From: Aurantiacibacter marinus
GTDB lineage: Bacteria > Pseudomonadota > Alphaproteobacteria > Sphingomonadales > Sphingomonadaceae
Assembly: GCF_001021555.1 (NCBI RefSeq)
Contig: NZ_LDCP01000001.1
Location: 1,178,001-1,242,000, forward strand
DNA: 64,000 nt
Direction of reading: 5' to 3'
A program made the translations under genes and the position numbers. The notes beneath the pieces were generated by a model. The model ran no database searches. It saw only the letters and a list, made by a program, of their open reading frames with translations, and was not told the DNA's origin. Below, piece by piece: positions 9,216-19,863 of this stretch. Positions within the stretch are counted from its first letter, which is position 1. Each line of letters opens with the position of its first letter.

Positions 9216-10283
9216 ATGCTGTATTTTTTCGCCGAACTGTTCGAATTCGAAGGTCTTCTGAACCTCATTCGCTACCAGACGTTTCGCGCCGGTGCGGCCA
9301 TGATGACAGCGCTGATCATCGGGCTGGTCATAGGGCCCAAATTCATCAGCATGCTGCGCGTGCGGCAGGGCAAAGGCCAGCCGATCCGTGCAGACGGGCC
9401 AGAATCGCATCAAGCCAAGGTTGGCACGCCGACCATGGGCGGGCTGATGATCCTGACTGCGCTGACGCTTTCCATGCTGCTGTGGATGGATCTTGCCAGC
9501 CCCTTTGTCTGGGCCTGCCTTGCCGTGACGCTGGGCTTCGGCCTGATCGGTTTTCTGGATGATTACGACAAGGTCACCAAAAGCAGTCACAAGGGCGTGT
9601 CGGCCAAGGTGCGGCTGCTGGGTGAATTCGTCGTGGCCGGGATCGCCAGCTATCTGATTGTCAGTCAGATCAACACCAATCTCTATATCCCGTTCTTCGG
9701 TACATCGGTTGCGCTGGGCTGGTTCTATTACATTTTTGCAGCCGTGGTGATCGTGGGTGCCGGCAACGCGGTGAACCTGACTGACGGGCTGGATGGACTG
9801 GCGACCATGCCAGTGGTGATCGCGGCGGGCGCGTTCCTGATTATCTGCTACCTTGTCGGCCGCGTCGATTTTTCCGAATATCTGGGCATCCCGCATGTCG
9901 CAGGCGCAGGCGAGCTGGCTATCATGTGCGCGGCTATCATGGGGGCGGGTCTCGCATTCCTGTGGTTCAACGCGCCGCCTGCGGCCGTGTTTATGGGCGA
10001 TACCGGATCGCTTGCCCTTGGCGGTGCGCTGGGCGCGATTGCTGTGGCAAGCCATCATGAAATCGTACTGGGTATCGTGGGCGGGTTGTTTGTCCTCGAA
10101 GCTGTGAGCGTCATCATTCAGGTTTTCTGGTTCAAACGGACCGGCAGGCGGATATTCCGCATGGCGCCGATTCACCATCATTTCGAACAGCTCGGCTGGA
10201 AGGAATCCACCGTTGTGATCCGCTTCTGGATCATCGCCATAGTTCTTGCCGTGATCGGCCTTGCGACGTTGAAAGTCCGGTGA
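9216..10283 (+). CDS. mraY: Phospho-N-acetylmuramoyl-pentapeptide transferase
   Basis: Integral membrane enzyme with about ten transmembrane helices that transfers phospho-MurNAc-pentapeptide to undecaprenyl phosphate, giving lipid I. Signature segments are visible: [24 protein letters not shown] with the catalytic Asp pair, [23 protein letters not shown] and the C-terminal [14 protein letters not shown]. At 355 aa the length is exactly typical. The ribosome binding site is weak. The stop overlaps the GTG start of murD. Confidence 0.97.
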   Translation: MLYFFAELFEFEGLLNLIRYQTFRAGAAMMTALIIGLVIGPKFISMLRVRQGKGQPIRADGPESHQAKVGTPTMGGLMILTALTLSMLLWMDLASPFVWACLAVTLGFGLIGFLDDYDKVTKSSHKGVSAKVRLLGEFVVAGIASYLIVSQINTNLYIPFFGTSVALGWFYYIFAAVVIVGAGNAVNLTDGLDGLATMPVVIAAGAFLIICYLVGRVDFSEYLGIPHVAGAGELAIMCAAIMGAGLAFLWFNAPPAAVFMGDTGSLALGGALGAIAVASHHEIVLGIVGGLFVLEAVSVIIQVFWFKRTGRRIFRMAPIHHHFEQLGWKESTVVIRFWIIAIVLAVIGLATLKVR

Positions 10284-11665
10284 TTACTGCGCGCGCCTTT
10301 TCCGGGAAACGCTATTGCGTGCTGGGACTGGCGCGGTCGGGTATGGCTGTGGCTGAGACGCTACTTGCCAGCGGAGCTGACGTGACTGTCTGGGACCGCC
10401 GCAGCGAACCGCGTGAAGCACTGGCGGGGATTGCCAGGATTGCCGATCCGCTGGAAATCGATCTTCTCGGTTTCGATGCAATCATCCTGTCACCGGGCGT
10501 GCCGCTGAACACGCACCCGCTCACGGAAAAGGCGAAGGCGGCGGGCGTGCCGATTATCGGCGATATTGAACTGTTCGCGCTGGCCCGGCCTGAATTGCCG
10601 CCGCACAAGGTTGTCGGAATCACTGGCACCAATGGCAAATCCACCACGACCGCGCTTGTCCACCATCTGCTTTCTAGCGTCGGAGTTGCGGCCCGCATGG
10701 GGGGCAACATCGGCTTGCCTATCCTTGCTGAAGAACCGCTGCCGGAAGGCGGAGTTTATGTTCTTGAACTGTCGAGCTATCAGATCGATCTGACGCGCTC
10801 GCTGGCGTGCGACCTGGCTGCGCTGATCAACATTACGCCGGACCATCTTGATCGTTACGACGGGTTTGCATCCTATGCCTTCGCCAAAGGCCGCCTTTTC
10901 ACGATGCAGGGCGCGGAAAATTTCGCTGTATTCGGCTGTGCTGATGCGCCGACCAAGGCTGTGCAGCAGGCTGAAGCAGCGCGCCGCGCTCCGGGCCGGG
11001 CGGTTTGCATCGATGCGGGCAAATGGGCAGAGTACCAGTCCGATTGGCCAAGCTTGCAAGGTCCCCATAACCTACAGAATGTCGCCATCGCTGCGGCAAT
11101 GATGGAAGACATGGGGTTTGGCCGCGAACAGATATTGACAGGCCTGGCCAGTTTCCCCGGCCTGCCGCACCGTATGGAACGTGTGACGGTCCGCGATGGC
11201 GTGCTGTACATCAACGACAGCAAGGCCACCAATCCGGCATCCACTTCCCCGGCACTCGCCGCGTTTCCGCCGGAAGAAGGACGCAAGCGCATCCACTGGA
11301 TTTGCGGTGGCCTTGCCAAGGAAGACAACCTGGACGATTGCGTGCCGTACTTCGGGAATATCGCTGGAGCCTATACGATCGGCGAGGCAGGTGCGATGTT
11401 CGCGGATATTCTGGAGCCGCATATGCCCGTCGAGCGGAGCGAATTGCTGGCGCAAGCTGTCAATCAGGCGCGCAAACGGGCCGCCGCGGGCGATGTCATC
11501 ATGCTGAGCCCTGCCTGTGCCAGCTTTGACCAATTCCGCGATTTCGAAGTGCGCGGCGATACGTTCCGCGAACTGGTAGCCGCGCTTTGCTGCGGCGGAG
11601 ACCGCGAAGCATGCGGGCTCACTGGTTCGGATTCCGGGCGCAATCCGGGAAGTTCGGCGGCATGA
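10280..11665 (+). CDS. murD: UDP-MurNAc-L-alanine--D-glutamate ligase
   Basis: Mur ligase adding D-Glu to UDP-MurNAc-L-Ala in the cytoplasm. It carries the P-loop [14 protein letters not shown], the ELSSYQIDL segment, [11 protein letters not shown] and [11 protein letters not shown], all in the order of the MurD family. The start is GTG in a 4-bp overlap with the mraY stop (GTGA). Length 461 aa. The stop overlaps the ftsW start. Confidence 0.95.
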   Translation: MITARAFSGKRYCVLGLARSGMAVAETLLASGADVTVWDRRSEPREALAGIARIADPLEIDLLGFDAIILSPGVPLNTHPLTEKAKAAGVPIIGDIELFALARPELPPHKVVGITGTNGKSTTTALVHHLLSSVGVAARMGGNIGLPILAEEPLPEGGVYVLELSSYQIDLTRSLACDLAALINITPDHLDRYDGFASYAFAKGRLFTMQGAENFAVFGCADAPTKAVQQAEAARRAPGRAVCIDAGKWAEYQSDWPSLQGPHNLQNVAIAAAMMEDMGFGREQILTGLASFPGLPHRMERVTVRDGVLYINDSKATNPASTSPALAAFPPEEGRKRIHWICGGLAKEDNLDDCVPYFGNIAGAYTIGEAGAMFADILEPHMPVERSELLAQAVNQARKRAAAGDVIMLSPACASFDQFRDFEVRGDTFRELVAALCCGGDREACGLTGSDSGRNPGSSAA

Positions 11666-12891
11666 CGACGAGCCCGATCTTCATTCCGCGTCCCGGAGAA
11701 CGCGGCAGCGGACCGCAGGGGCCGCGCATCCAGCGTGACTGGAAACGCGAATTGCGCGTTTGGTGGCGCGAGGTTGATCGTTGGCTGTTGTTCTTCATTC
11801 TTCTGCTGATGCTGGTCGGCACGCTGGCCGTCGCGGCAGCGTCGCCCGCCAGTGCGGGGCGTCTGTCCACTGTTTCTGAAACCCTGCCGGATTTGTATTT
11901 CTTCTGGGCACATGTCCGAATGCAGGTACTTGGCCTGTGCGTCCTGATCGGAACGTCATTGATGCCGGTCACGCTTTTGCGGCGCGGCAGCGTTGTTCTG
12001 GCAGGCCTCATGCTGACGGCACTGTTCCTCGTTCCGGTAATCGGCACAGAGGTCAATGGAGCGCGGCGCTGGCTGAACGTCGGAATGTCGTTGCAGCCCA
12101 GCGAATTCATGAAGCCTGCCTTTGCAATTGCAATTGCGTGGATACTTTCTTGGAAAATGCGCGACCCCAAATTGCCGGTCATCGGCATATCCGGGGCATT
12201 CGTCGGTTTGATTGTGGCGCTGCTGATGCTTCAGCCCAATCTGGGCGGCGCGATCTTGTTTGTGGGTACCTGGTTTGTGATGGTCATGCTGGCGGGCCTG
12301 CCTTTGCAAAGGATCGGAATGTTGACCGGTGCGGGGCTTGCAGCGCTGATGGCGGCTTACGTATTTTACGATAACGCCCGCAACCGCATCGACTCCTTTC
12401 TTGGCGGGCCTACCGCCTATGATCATGTCGATCTGGCCGGGCGGACTTTACAAGGCGGCGGCTGGACAGGCAGCGGGTTCTGGCTGGGTCAAAACAAGAT
12501 GCGCCTGCCTGAAGCGCACACCGATTACATCTTCTCCGTTATCGGTGAGGAGTTCGGCCTGCTGATCTGCGGCGTTGTCGTGCTGCTGTATCTTGCGATC
12601 GTGCTGCGCGTACTGGTGCGGCTGGTGGAGGAAGACCGGTTGTTCATCATCCTTGCCGCAAGCGGGCTGACCGCGATGTTCGGCGGGCAGGCCTTCATCA
12701 ATATCCTGGTGAACCTTCAGCTCTTCCCCAGCAAGGGCATGACCTTGCCCTTGGTCAGTTACGGCGGATCGTCAACGCTCGCGATCTGCTTCACTGTGGG
12801 ACTGCTGCTGGCGGTAACCCGCCGAAACCCCTATCTCGAGCGAGAGCCCTTCGACATCAAAGGCTCTTTCGAGAAGGACGAGGAAATATGA
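11662..12891 (+). CDS. ftsW: Lipid II polymerase FtsW (SEDS family)
   Basis: SEDS-family peptidoglycan glycosyltransferase of the divisome, partner of FtsI. About ten transmembrane segments follow a basic cytoplasmic N-terminus. Conserved pieces include NGARRWLNVG, LQPSEFMKPA, EAHTDYIFSVIGEEFG and the C-terminal LPLVSYGGSSTLA. The ATG at 11662 in an ATGA overlap with murD is chosen (409 aa); the longer frame from 11587 would read through murD. The gene overlaps murG by 4 bp. Confidence 0.95.
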   Translation: MTTSPIFIPRPGERGSGPQGPRIQRDWKRELRVWWREVDRWLLFFILLLMLVGTLAVAAASPASAGRLSTVSETLPDLYFFWAHVRMQVLGLCVLIGTSLMPVTLLRRGSVVLAGLMLTALFLVPVIGTEVNGARRWLNVGMSLQPSEFMKPAFAIAIAWILSWKMRDPKLPVIGISGAFVGLIVALLMLQPNLGGAILFVGTWFVMVMLAGLPLQRIGMLTGAGLAALMAAYVFYDNARNRIDSFLGGPTAYDHVDLAGRTLQGGGWTGSGFWLGQNKMRLPEAHTDYIFSVIGEEFGLLICGVVVLLYLAIVLRVLVRLVEEDRLFIILAASGLTAMFGGQAFINILVNLQLFPSKGMTLPLVSYGGSSTLAICFTVGLLLAVTRRNPYLEREPFDIKGSFEKDEEI

Positions 12892-14162
12892 CCGCATCTG
12901 CCCGCCATTTCGTGCTGGCTGCCGGGGGCACCGGCGGCCATTTGACGCCGGCCTTCGCATTGGCGCACGAATTGGAACGTCGCGGCCACCATGTGGCGCT
13001 GATCACCGATGAACGCGGGGCGGCAATTCCCGGCAAGCCCGATTTCCTGACCGCCCATGTTCTGCCTGCTGGCCGCTTTGGCAAGAACCCGCTCGGTTGG
13101 CCGCGCGGCGCGTCTGCAGTCCTGAAGGGCCGCAGCATGGCGAAGCGCTTGTATGAAACCTTCGCGCCTAGCGCCGTGATCGGTTTTGGCGGTTATCCCG
13201 CCTTGCCAGCATTGCTGGGTGCGCAGGCGCTGGGCATCCCGACGGTAATTCACGAACAGAATGCGGTGCTGGGCCGGGTCAATCGCCTGATGGCGGGCCG
13301 CGTCGATGCCATCGCCACGGCCTATCCCGAAGTTGACCGGTTGAAGCCGAAATACGGCGCCAAGGTTCATCTGGTCGGCAATCCGGTACGCCCAGACGTG
13401 CTTGCTTTACGTGAAGAACCATTTCCGGCTTTTACAGAAGACGGCCTTTTCCGCGTATTGGTAACTGGCGGCAGCCAGGGTGCAAGAGTGCTGTCGGCGC
13501 TGGTCCCGGATGCGCTTTCGATCCTTCCCACGGCCTTGCGCAGCCGGCTGCAAGTGACCCAGCAATGCCGGGCCGAAGATATCGAAGTGGTTCGCAAACG
13601 CTATTCCGATCACGATATCCCGGCAGAACTAGCCACATATTTTGAAGATATGGCCGCAACGCTCGCCGATGCGCACCTGTTCATCGGGCGCGCCGGGGCA
13701 TCGACCATTGCCGAACTCACAGCAGTCGGGAGGCCGGCCATCCTGTTGCCTTTGCCGATCGCAACAGACGATCATCAGACGGCTAATGCGCGCGAAATGG
13801 TCAAGTCAGGTGGTGCCCGTTCTATCCGTCAGCCTATGTCGACCGTGGCCGATCTGGAGAACGCAGGCTTTACCGACAAGGATAATGAAGACCGCAAACG
13901 TCAATCGGAAACCTTGCAGAAGCTCACCAAGGATATCAGCCGCCAGATCCAGGCGATGGCACAACGGCCGGAAACATTGGCCAATGCAGCCCACGCTGCA
14001 TGGAATTGTGGCAGACCCAAAGCAGCAAGTGACCTTGCCGATCTGGTCGAAGGTTTTGGCGGCGCGGATATGATGGATGTCATTCGTGTTGGCGAAAACA
14101 ATGCGCGTGGCGCATCTCAGGCAACTGCCACCAATGGCGCGGCGCGGGATCGCGGCGAATGA
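12888..14162 (+). CDS. murG: UDP-GlcNAc:lipid I GlcNAc transferase
   Basis: Membrane-associated GT-B glycosyltransferase that converts lipid I to lipid II on the cytoplasmic face. It shows the donor/acceptor loops [11 protein letters not shown] near residue 15, [25 protein letters not shown] and [13 protein letters not shown]. At 424 aa it is longer than the usual 355-390. The extra is a charged, probably helical stretch after the GT core (near [19 protein letters not shown]) and a disordered C-terminus. It overlaps both ftsW and murC by 4 bp. Confidence 0.95.
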   Translation: MTASARHFVLAAGGTGGHLTPAFALAHELERRGHHVALITDERGAAIPGKPDFLTAHVLPAGRFGKNPLGWPRGASAVLKGRSMAKRLYETFAPSAVIGFGGYPALPALLGAQALGIPTVIHEQNAVLGRVNRLMAGRVDAIATAYPEVDRLKPKYGAKVHLVGNPVRPDVLALREEPFPAFTEDGLFRVLVTGGSQGARVLSALVPDALSILPTALRSRLQVTQQCRAEDIEVVRKRYSDHDIPAELATYFEDMAATLADAHLFIGRAGASTIAELTAVGRPAILLPLPIATDDHQTANAREMVKSGGARSIRQPMSTVADLENAGFTDKDNEDRKRQSETLQKLTKDISRQIQAMAQRPETLANAAHAAWNCGRPKAASDLADLVEGFGGADMMDVIRVGENNARGASQATATNGAARDRGE

Positions 14163-15595
14163 AGGGCGTGGGCACCGATATTGGCACGATCCATTTCGTC
14201 GGTATTGGCGGGATCGGCATGTCCGGCATTGCCGAAGTGATGCACAATCTTGGCTATAAAGTGCAAGGCAGCGATATCGCCGAAAGTGCGCGGGTAGAGG
14301 CCTTGCGTGCCAGCGGCATGATCATTGCCATCGGCCATGATGCAGCCAATCTGGGCGATGCCGCCGTGGTGGTGACCTCCACGGCGGTACGCCGCACCAA
14401 TCCCGAAGTTGCCGCTGCGCTGGAAAACCGCATCCCGGTGGTGCGCCGTGCAGAAATGCTGGCGGAACTCATGCGCTTGAAGCGTACGGTCGCTGTTGCA
14501 GGTACGCACGGGAAGACGACCACGACCAGCATGATCGCCGCCTTGCTGGATGCTGGCGGCGTTGACCCCACGGTTATCAATGGCGGCATTATCGAAAGCT
14601 ACGGCTCCAACGCGCGGCTTGGTGATAGCGAATGGATGGTGGTGGAGGCCGACGAGAGTGATGGCAGCTTCCTGCGGCTAGACGGTACGATTGCAGTCGT
14701 CACCAATATCGATCCCGAGCACCTCGATCACTACGGCAATTTCGATGCCGTAAAGGATGCCTTCGTGCAGTTCATCGAAAACGTACCCTTTTACGGCGCG
14801 GCGGTACTGTGCCTTGATCATGACGAAGTGCGCAATGTGATTGCCAAGGTGCGTGACCGGCGCGTGATCACTTACGGCTTTTCCGCCCATGCTGATGTGC
14901 GCGCCGAAAATGTGGTGCCTGACGGGGGTGTAACGCGGTTTGACGCTGTGCAGACGGACCGTGACGGAAGCGAAACCCGCATCGACAATATTGTTCTTCC
15001 TATGCCCGGCAGGCACAATGTGCAGAATGCTTGCGGTGCGATTGCCGTGGCGCTGGAAATGGGCTGCACGGCGGACGCAATCCGCGATGGCTTCTCCCGG
15101 TTTGGCGGGGTGAAGCGGCGTTTCAGCCATGTTGGCGATATTGCCATGGATGGCGGCGGCAGCGTGACAGTGATTGATGATTACGCGCACCATCCAGTTG
15201 AAATCCGCGCCGTACTGTCGGCGGCAAAAGATGCCGCGTCAGGCCGCGTAGTCGCGGTCGCCCAGCCGCACAGGTTTACCCGGCTACGTGACTTGCTGGA
15301 GGATTTTCAGGGCGCCTTTGGCGATGCCGATCTGATCTACGCCGCGCCGGTTTATACTGCAGGTGAAGACCCCATCGAGGGCGTGGACGAACATGCGCTG
15401 GTGGCAGGTTTGAAAGCGCGCGGCCATCGCCACGCCGAAACGGTCGATGGTCCGGCTGATCTTGCGGAAAAGCTCTCACGGGCGCTTGCTCCGGGTGACA
15501 TGGTCGTGTGTCTCGGCGCGGGTGATATTACCAAATGGGCAGCAGGTCTTGCGGGCGATGTAGCGAAATACCGGGCCGGAGAGGCGCGCGGATGA
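14159..15595 (+). CDS. murC: UDP-N-acetylmuramate--L-alanine ligase
   Basis: First Mur ligase of the stem-peptide pathway, adding L-Ala to UDP-MurNAc with ATP. A Rossmann-like N-terminal motif ([16 protein letters not shown]) is followed by the P-loop [33 protein letters not shown] and [10 protein letters not shown], the classic MurC set. Length 478 aa is normal. It starts in a 4-bp overlap with murG and ends overlapping murB. Confidence 0.97.
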   Translation: MKGVGTDIGTIHFVGIGGIGMSGIAEVMHNLGYKVQGSDIAESARVEALRASGMIIAIGHDAANLGDAAVVVTSTAVRRTNPEVAAALENRIPVVRRAEMLAELMRLKRTVAVAGTHGKTTTTSMIAALLDAGGVDPTVINGGIIESYGSNARLGDSEWMVVEADESDGSFLRLDGTIAVVTNIDPEHLDHYGNFDAVKDAFVQFIENVPFYGAAVLCLDHDEVRNVIAKVRDRRVITYGFSAHADVRAENVVPDGGVTRFDAVQTDRDGSETRIDNIVLPMPGRHNVQNACGAIAVALEMGCTADAIRDGFSRFGGVKRRFSHVGDIAMDGGGSVTVIDDYAHHPVEIRAVLSAAKDAASGRVVAVAQPHRFTRLRDLLEDFQGAFGDADLIYAAPVYTAGEDPIEGVDEHALVAGLKARGHRHAETVDGPADLAEKLSRALAPGDMVVCLGAGDITKWAAGLAGDVAKYRAGEARG

Positions 15596-16551
15596 GTATT
15601 CAGCCGAACGATCAGATGAATGCCCAACCGGCACCCGGTTCTGACGAAGAGCCCGTCGGCAGCGGTTCTGTGCCAACTGGAGTGCGGGGCGATCTGAAAA
15701 AGGACGCGCCGCTGGCCAAGCTGGTCTGGTTCAAGAGCGGGGGCGCGGCGGACTGGCTGTTTGAGCCTGCCGACCTTGAAGATCTAACCAATTTCCTTTC
15801 CGGGCTGCAGCCGGGCACTCCCATCATGGCGCTGGGCCTGGGATCTAATCTCATAATCCGCGATGGCGGGATTCCCGGTGTGGTCGTGCGGCTGGGCAAG
15901 GCATTTTCCAGTATCGAGGTGAAACGCGACAATGTGATCGAATGCGGCGGTGGTGCGCCGGGTATTCTGGTTGCTTCCAAAGCCCGTGATGCAGGGATTG
16001 CCGGCATGGAATTCCTGCGCGGCATTCCAGGAACAGTCGGCGGCTTCGTGCGCATGAATGGCGGTGCCTATGGCCGCGAAGTGGCCGATATTCTGGTCGA
16101 CTGCGATGTTGTAATGCCTGACGGTAATTGTGTAACCATTCCCGCCTCGGATCTCGACTACAGCTATCGCCATTCGCGGCTGCCTGAAGGCGCTATCGTT
16201 ACCGCCGCCCGTTTCAAAGGCGAACCCGGCGATCCCGAGGCAATCGGCGCAGAAATGGACCGCATCGCCGAAGAACGCGAGAATTCGCAGCCATTGCGGA
16301 CCAAGACCGGCGGATCGACCTTCAAGAACCCCGTAGGCGGGAAAGCGTGGCAATTGGTTGACAAGGCCGGTTGCCGCGGACTGACCAAGGGCGGAGCGCA
16401 AGTGAGCGAAAAACACACCAATTTCCTGATCAACACCGGCGATGCCACCAGTGCCGACATCGAAGGCCTGGGCGAGGAAGTGCGCCGCCGTGTGAACGAG
16501 AAGACCGGCGTGTCGCTGGAATGGGAAATCAAGCGGGTCGGGAGGCCCTAG
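15592..16551 (+). CDS. murB: UDP-N-acetylenolpyruvoylglucosamine reductase
   Basis: FAD-dependent enzyme that reduces UDP-GlcNAc-enolpyruvate to UDP-MurNAc with NADPH. FAD-binding segments [20 protein letters not shown] and [22 protein letters not shown] are present, as is the catalytic loop [14 protein letters not shown]. The ATG overlapping the murC stop gives 319 aa with a roughly 35-residue disordered N-terminal extension. Only 4 bp separate it from ddl. Confidence 0.95.
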   Translation: MSIQPNDQMNAQPAPGSDEEPVGSGSVPTGVRGDLKKDAPLAKLVWFKSGGAADWLFEPADLEDLTNFLSGLQPGTPIMALGLGSNLIIRDGGIPGVVVRLGKAFSSIEVKRDNVIECGGGAPGILVASKARDAGIAGMEFLRGIPGTVGGFVRMNGGAYGREVADILVDCDVVMPDGNCVTIPASDLDYSYRHSRLPEGAIVTAARFKGEPGDPEAIGAEMDRIAEERENSQPLRTKTGGSTFKNPVGGKAWQLVDKAGCRGLTKGGAQVSEKHTNFLINTGDATSADIEGLGEEVRRRVNEKTGVSLEWEIKRVGRP

Positions 16552-16555
16552 AATA

Positions 16556-17536
16556 ATGGCGCGTCTTTCTCCCTTGCACATACTTGTCCTGATGGGCGGC
16601 TGGGCTAACGAGCGTGAAGTTTCGCTCATGTCCGGCAAAGGTGTGGCTGATGCTCTGGAAAGCGCGGGGCATCGTGTGACTCGCCTCGATATGGACCGGG
16701 ATGTTGCTGCGAAAATTGCCGAAGCTGCGCCCGATGTTGTGTTCAATGCACTCCACGGCGTTCCGGGGGAAGACGGCACGGTTCAGGGCATGCTTGATCT
16801 GATGGGGGTGCCCTATACGCACTCCGGCCTCGCCACCTCGGTTGTCGCCATCGACAAGGAATTGACCAAGCAGGCACTCGTCCCGCACGGCGTGCCTATG
16901 CCCGGCGGGCGCGTGGTAAAAAGCGCAGACCTGTTCGAAGCCGATCCGATTGCGCGGCCTTATGTGCTGAAGCCGGTGAACGAAGGTTCGTCTGTTGGCG
17001 TGGCGATCGTCATGGATGATAGTACCTACGGCAATCCAATCGCGCGCGATGCCAAGGGACCGTGGCAGGATTTCGAAAGCTTGCTGGCAGAGCCATATAT
17101 TCGCGGCCGCGAAATGACGACAGCAGTGATCGACACGGCAGAAGGCGTGAAGGCGCTCGGCGTGACAGAGCTGATAATCGAGAGCGGGTTCTACGATTTC
17201 GAGCACAAGTATACCGAGGGACAAACAACCCACGTCTTCCCCGCCGATATCCCGGACAATATTGCCGCCCTTTGTCTCCGTTATGCGGAACGGGCACACC
17301 GCGTGCTGGGCTGCCACGGCACCAGCCGGACCGATTTCCGCTGGGATGACGAACGCGGCGAAGACGGATTGTTTGTGCTCGAAACCAACACGCAGCCCGG
17401 GATGACGCCGCTCAGTCTGGTGCCCGAGCAGGCGCGCTATTGCGGAATTGAATATCCCGATTTGTGCGAAATGATCGTCGAGGATGCGCTGCGCCGCACC
17501 GGTACGCTCCACTCGTCAGGCTCGGGCCAGGATTGA
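16556..17536 (+). CDS. ddl: D-alanine--D-alanine ligase
   Basis: ATP-grasp ligase that makes the D-Ala-D-Ala dipeptide used by MurF. It has the N-terminal GGWANEREVSLMSG, NALHGVPGEDGTVQG, the ATP-binding loop KPVNEGSSVGVAIV and the C-terminal metal and substrate segment LETNTQPGMTPLSL. Length 326 aa is standard. Its stop overlaps the ftsQ ATG by one base. A DdlA/DdlB distinction cannot be made from sequence alone. Confidence 0.95.
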   Translation: MARLSPLHILVLMGGWANEREVSLMSGKGVADALESAGHRVTRLDMDRDVAAKIAEAAPDVVFNALHGVPGEDGTVQGMLDLMGVPYTHSGLATSVVAIDKELTKQALVPHGVPMPGGRVVKSADLFEADPIARPYVLKPVNEGSSVGVAIVMDDSTYGNPIARDAKGPWQDFESLLAEPYIRGREMTTAVIDTAEGVKALGVTELIIESGFYDFEHKYTEGQTTHVFPADIPDNIAALCLRYAERAHRVLGCHGTSRTDFRWDDERGEDGLFVLETNTQPGMTPLSLVPEQARYCGIEYPDLCEMIVEDALRRTGTLHSSGSGQD

Positions 17537-18447
17537 TGGCGCGCAAAGTCACCCGCAACACCAAAGGTGTGCGCCGCCAGGCCCGGGCGCAGGGTAACAG
17601 CCGCCGTGTTCGCTCCGCGCGCAATACCGGCCAGTCGATCATCTGGCGGGCGCTTGGCATGTTGCCTTTCACGGACGAACAATTGCAAAAGGCCTTCACC
17701 GTGATGATCCTCGCGGGGGGCGTGGCCTTTGCACTGTTTCTTGCCAATGTTTCGGGCGCGAGCGCTGTGGCGTCCGACCGGTTCGCGCATGTCGCCTCCA
17801 ATGCCGGTTACAAAGTCGGCAATGTCGAGGTAAATGGCACGCAGCGCATGAATGAAATGAGCGTTTATGAACGCGCGTTCGGACAGAACGATCTGGCGAT
17901 GACGCGGGTGGATATGCACGGCCTGCGTGAAGAGCTGCTCGAACTGCCGTGGGTCCGGGATGCCCGGGTCTCGCGCCAACTGCCCTCAACGCTGGTGGTC
18001 GATATCATCGAACGCCAGCCCCATGCTGTATTGCAACGGCCAGACCGCCTGATGCTTATCGATCCCTCCGGTGTCGAACTGGAACCGATCAGCCGCGATG
18101 CAGCGAAGGATTATCTGTTGATCGAAGGGCCTGGCGCACAAGACCGCGTACGCGATTTGACCTCATTGCTCGACACCGCACCTGCATTGCAGTCGCAAGT
18201 GAAGGCTGCGGAATGGGTCGGCAATCGCCGGTGGAATTTGACGTTCATCACAGATCAGCGGCTCGCCCTGCCTGAAGGCGGAGACCGGGCTGCCGCGGCG
18301 CTTATAAGTTTTGCGCAGGCTGACGGCGTGCATCGCCTGATTGGCGGGCAGGCGGCCAGCTTCGACATGCGCAATGCGCCGCGCATGTACATGAATGTTC
18401 CGGGCCGCGCCGAGGCGCAGGAATTGGCCTTGGGGGAGGAAAGCTGA
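17536..18447 (+). CDS. ftsQ: Cell division protein FtsQ
   Basis: Bitopic divisome protein that scaffolds FtsL/FtsB. The N-terminal about 40 residues are very basic and cytoplasmic, followed by one transmembrane segment near 58-75, a POTRA-type domain (YKVGNVEVNGTQRMNEMSV onwards) and the FtsQ beta domain ending in RMYMNVPGRAEAQ. The ATG at 17536, overlapping the ddl stop, gives 303 aa; the longer frame from 17464 would lie inside ddl. Its stop shares one base with the ftsA ATG. Confidence 0.92.
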   Translation: MARKVTRNTKGVRRQARAQGNSRRVRSARNTGQSIIWRALGMLPFTDEQLQKAFTVMILAGGVAFALFLANVSGASAVASDRFAHVASNAGYKVGNVEVNGTQRMNEMSVYERAFGQNDLAMTRVDMHGLREELLELPWVRDARVSRQLPSTLVVDIIERQPHAVLQRPDRLMLIDPSGVELEPISRDAAKDYLLIEGPGAQDRVRDLTSLLDTAPALQSQVKAAEWVGNRRWNLTFITDQRLALPEGGDRAAAALISFAQADGVHRLIGGQAASFDMRNAPRMYMNVPGRAEAQELALGEES

Positions 18448-19742
18448 TGGCATCCCAGCAGAGAATTACGCGTGTAATTGGTGCCGTGAATATCGGATCG
18501 TTCCGCATATCCGCCATGATCGCAGGAGTAACCGAAAGCGGTGAACTTCAGGTGCTGGGCAGCGGCCACCGCGCCAGCCAGGGCATCTCGCGAGGCTATG
18601 TAGTTGATATGGCAGCAGCAACCTACGCCGCGCGCGATGCCATTGACCGGGCCGAAAAGCTCGCCGGAACCAATGTCGAAAGCGTGTGGATCGGGTGTTC
18701 GGGGGCAGGTCTCGCCAGCGAAATCCGGCCTGTTGAAATTGCCATTGGTGGTCGCCGGATCGAGGAAGAGGATATTGAGGCGCTGCTGATGTCTGCGCGC
18801 GAAGCGATCGCGCCCGATGGCCGCACGGTGCTGCATGCCCAGCCGGCGTGTTATTTCCTTGATGGCGCGCACGGCGTTGCCAATCCGAAGGGGCTTCATG
18901 CCGAACGCTTGGGCGTGGATATCCACGTGATGCTTGCCGATGGCGCGCCGGTGCGAAATGTGACCGAGGCTGTGCAGAACGCACATTTCGATGTGGAAGG
19001 CGTGGTCGCCTCTCCGCTCGCCACCGGCCTTGCCTGCCTGACCGCAGAGGAACGCGATCTGGGCGTGGCGATGGTGGAATTTGGCGGTGAAGTAACCAAT
19101 GTTTCCATCTATGCGGGCGGAATGCTGGTCGGTCTGACGGCCATCCCGCGCGGATCGAATGACATAACCGATGCCATCGCGAGCGCCTTTTCCATCCGCC
19201 GCTTTCAGGCAGAGCGGCTGAAATGCGTGAACGGCTCGGCCATCGCCAGCCCGACCGACCACCGCGAAATGATCCCGGTAACCGCTCCCGGTGAAGAAGG
19301 GCGCGGACCCGTCGCGCGCGGGGCGGATGACCGCAACCAGGTCCCGCGTGCGGAATTGATCGGCGTTATTACAGGAGAGCTGGACCTGCTGATGCGGGAC
19401 ATTGGCAAGGCACTGGAGGTTATGGGCTTCAAAGGCGGAAAACCTGGCTCTGCCGCCCGGCAGATCGCGATAACCGGTGGCGGCGCGGAAATGGCCGGCC
19501 TTGCAGATTACGCGCAGAGCACACTTGGCGTGCCTGTGCGGATTGGCCGCCCGGTCGCGCTGAAGGGACTGCCAGAGGCCCATTCCGCGCCCGGTTTCGC
19601 AACGCTGGCGGGCCTTGTTCTTTATGCTGCGGAAGATCCGATCGATATCCGTTCGGTCGGATCGCGCTTTACCAGCACGTCTACATATGGGCCGATTGCA
19701 ACCGTCATGCGGGTCTGGTCGGCAATGAGGGAGTATTTCTGA
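18447..19742 (+). CDS. ftsA: Cell division protein FtsA
   Basis: Actin-like ATPase that tethers FtsZ to the membrane. The fold begins with GAVNIGSFRISAMI, SHS2/1C-type sequence follows, and a phosphate-binding stretch VEFGGEVTNVSIY lies in the middle. ITGGGAEMAGLADYA is the adenosine motif, and the last residues VMRVWSAMREYF form the amphipathic membrane-targeting helix expected of FtsA. Length 431 aa. The next gene, ftsZ, starts 121 bp later with its own regulatory DNA. Confidence 0.94.
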   Translation: MASQQRITRVIGAVNIGSFRISAMIAGVTESGELQVLGSGHRASQGISRGYVVDMAAATYAARDAIDRAEKLAGTNVESVWIGCSGAGLASEIRPVEIAIGGRRIEEEDIEALLMSAREAIAPDGRTVLHAQPACYFLDGAHGVANPKGLHAERLGVDIHVMLADGAPVRNVTEAVQNAHFDVEGVVASPLATGLACLTAEERDLGVAMVEFGGEVTNVSIYAGGMLVGLTAIPRGSNDITDAIASAFSIRRFQAERLKCVNGSAIASPTDHREMIPVTAPGEEGRGPVARGADDRNQVPRAELIGVITGELDLLMRDIGKALEVMGFKGGKPGSAARQIAITGGGAEMAGLADYAQSTLGVPVRIGRPVALKGLPEAHSAPGFATLAGLVLYAAEDPIDIRSVGSRFTSTSTYGPIATVMRVWSAMREYF

Positions 19743-19744
19743 AC

Positions 19745-19764
19745 TTATGCACAATTGTGGATAG
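19745..19764. promoter_or_regulatory. Inverted pair of DnaA boxes before ftsZ
   Basis: TTATGCACA at 19745-19753 matches the DnaA consensus TTATNCACA exactly. TGTGGATAG at 19756-19764 is the reverse complement of CTATCCACA, an 8/9 match. The two face each other with a 2-nt gap, directly after the ftsA stop and about 100 bp before ftsZ. In Caulobacter ftsZ is a reported DnaA-activated gene, which makes the placement meaningful. A GAATC (CcrM-type GANTC) site lies at 19788-19792. Confidence 0.5.
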
Positions 19765-19863
19765 TGTCAGATTATATGTCACGCAGTGAATCGCTTTGTG
19801 GCACAGAGAAGTATTAACAACGATCACCGGACAGTTTTAGCTGCTTCCCGAGGGAACATCACC

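Noticed and set aside
18255-19754. Minus-strand open frame of 499 codons over ftsA
   Set aside because: Antisense shadow of ftsA in GC-rich DNA; the translation is His/Arg-rich with no family motif, while the plus strand is a full FtsA.
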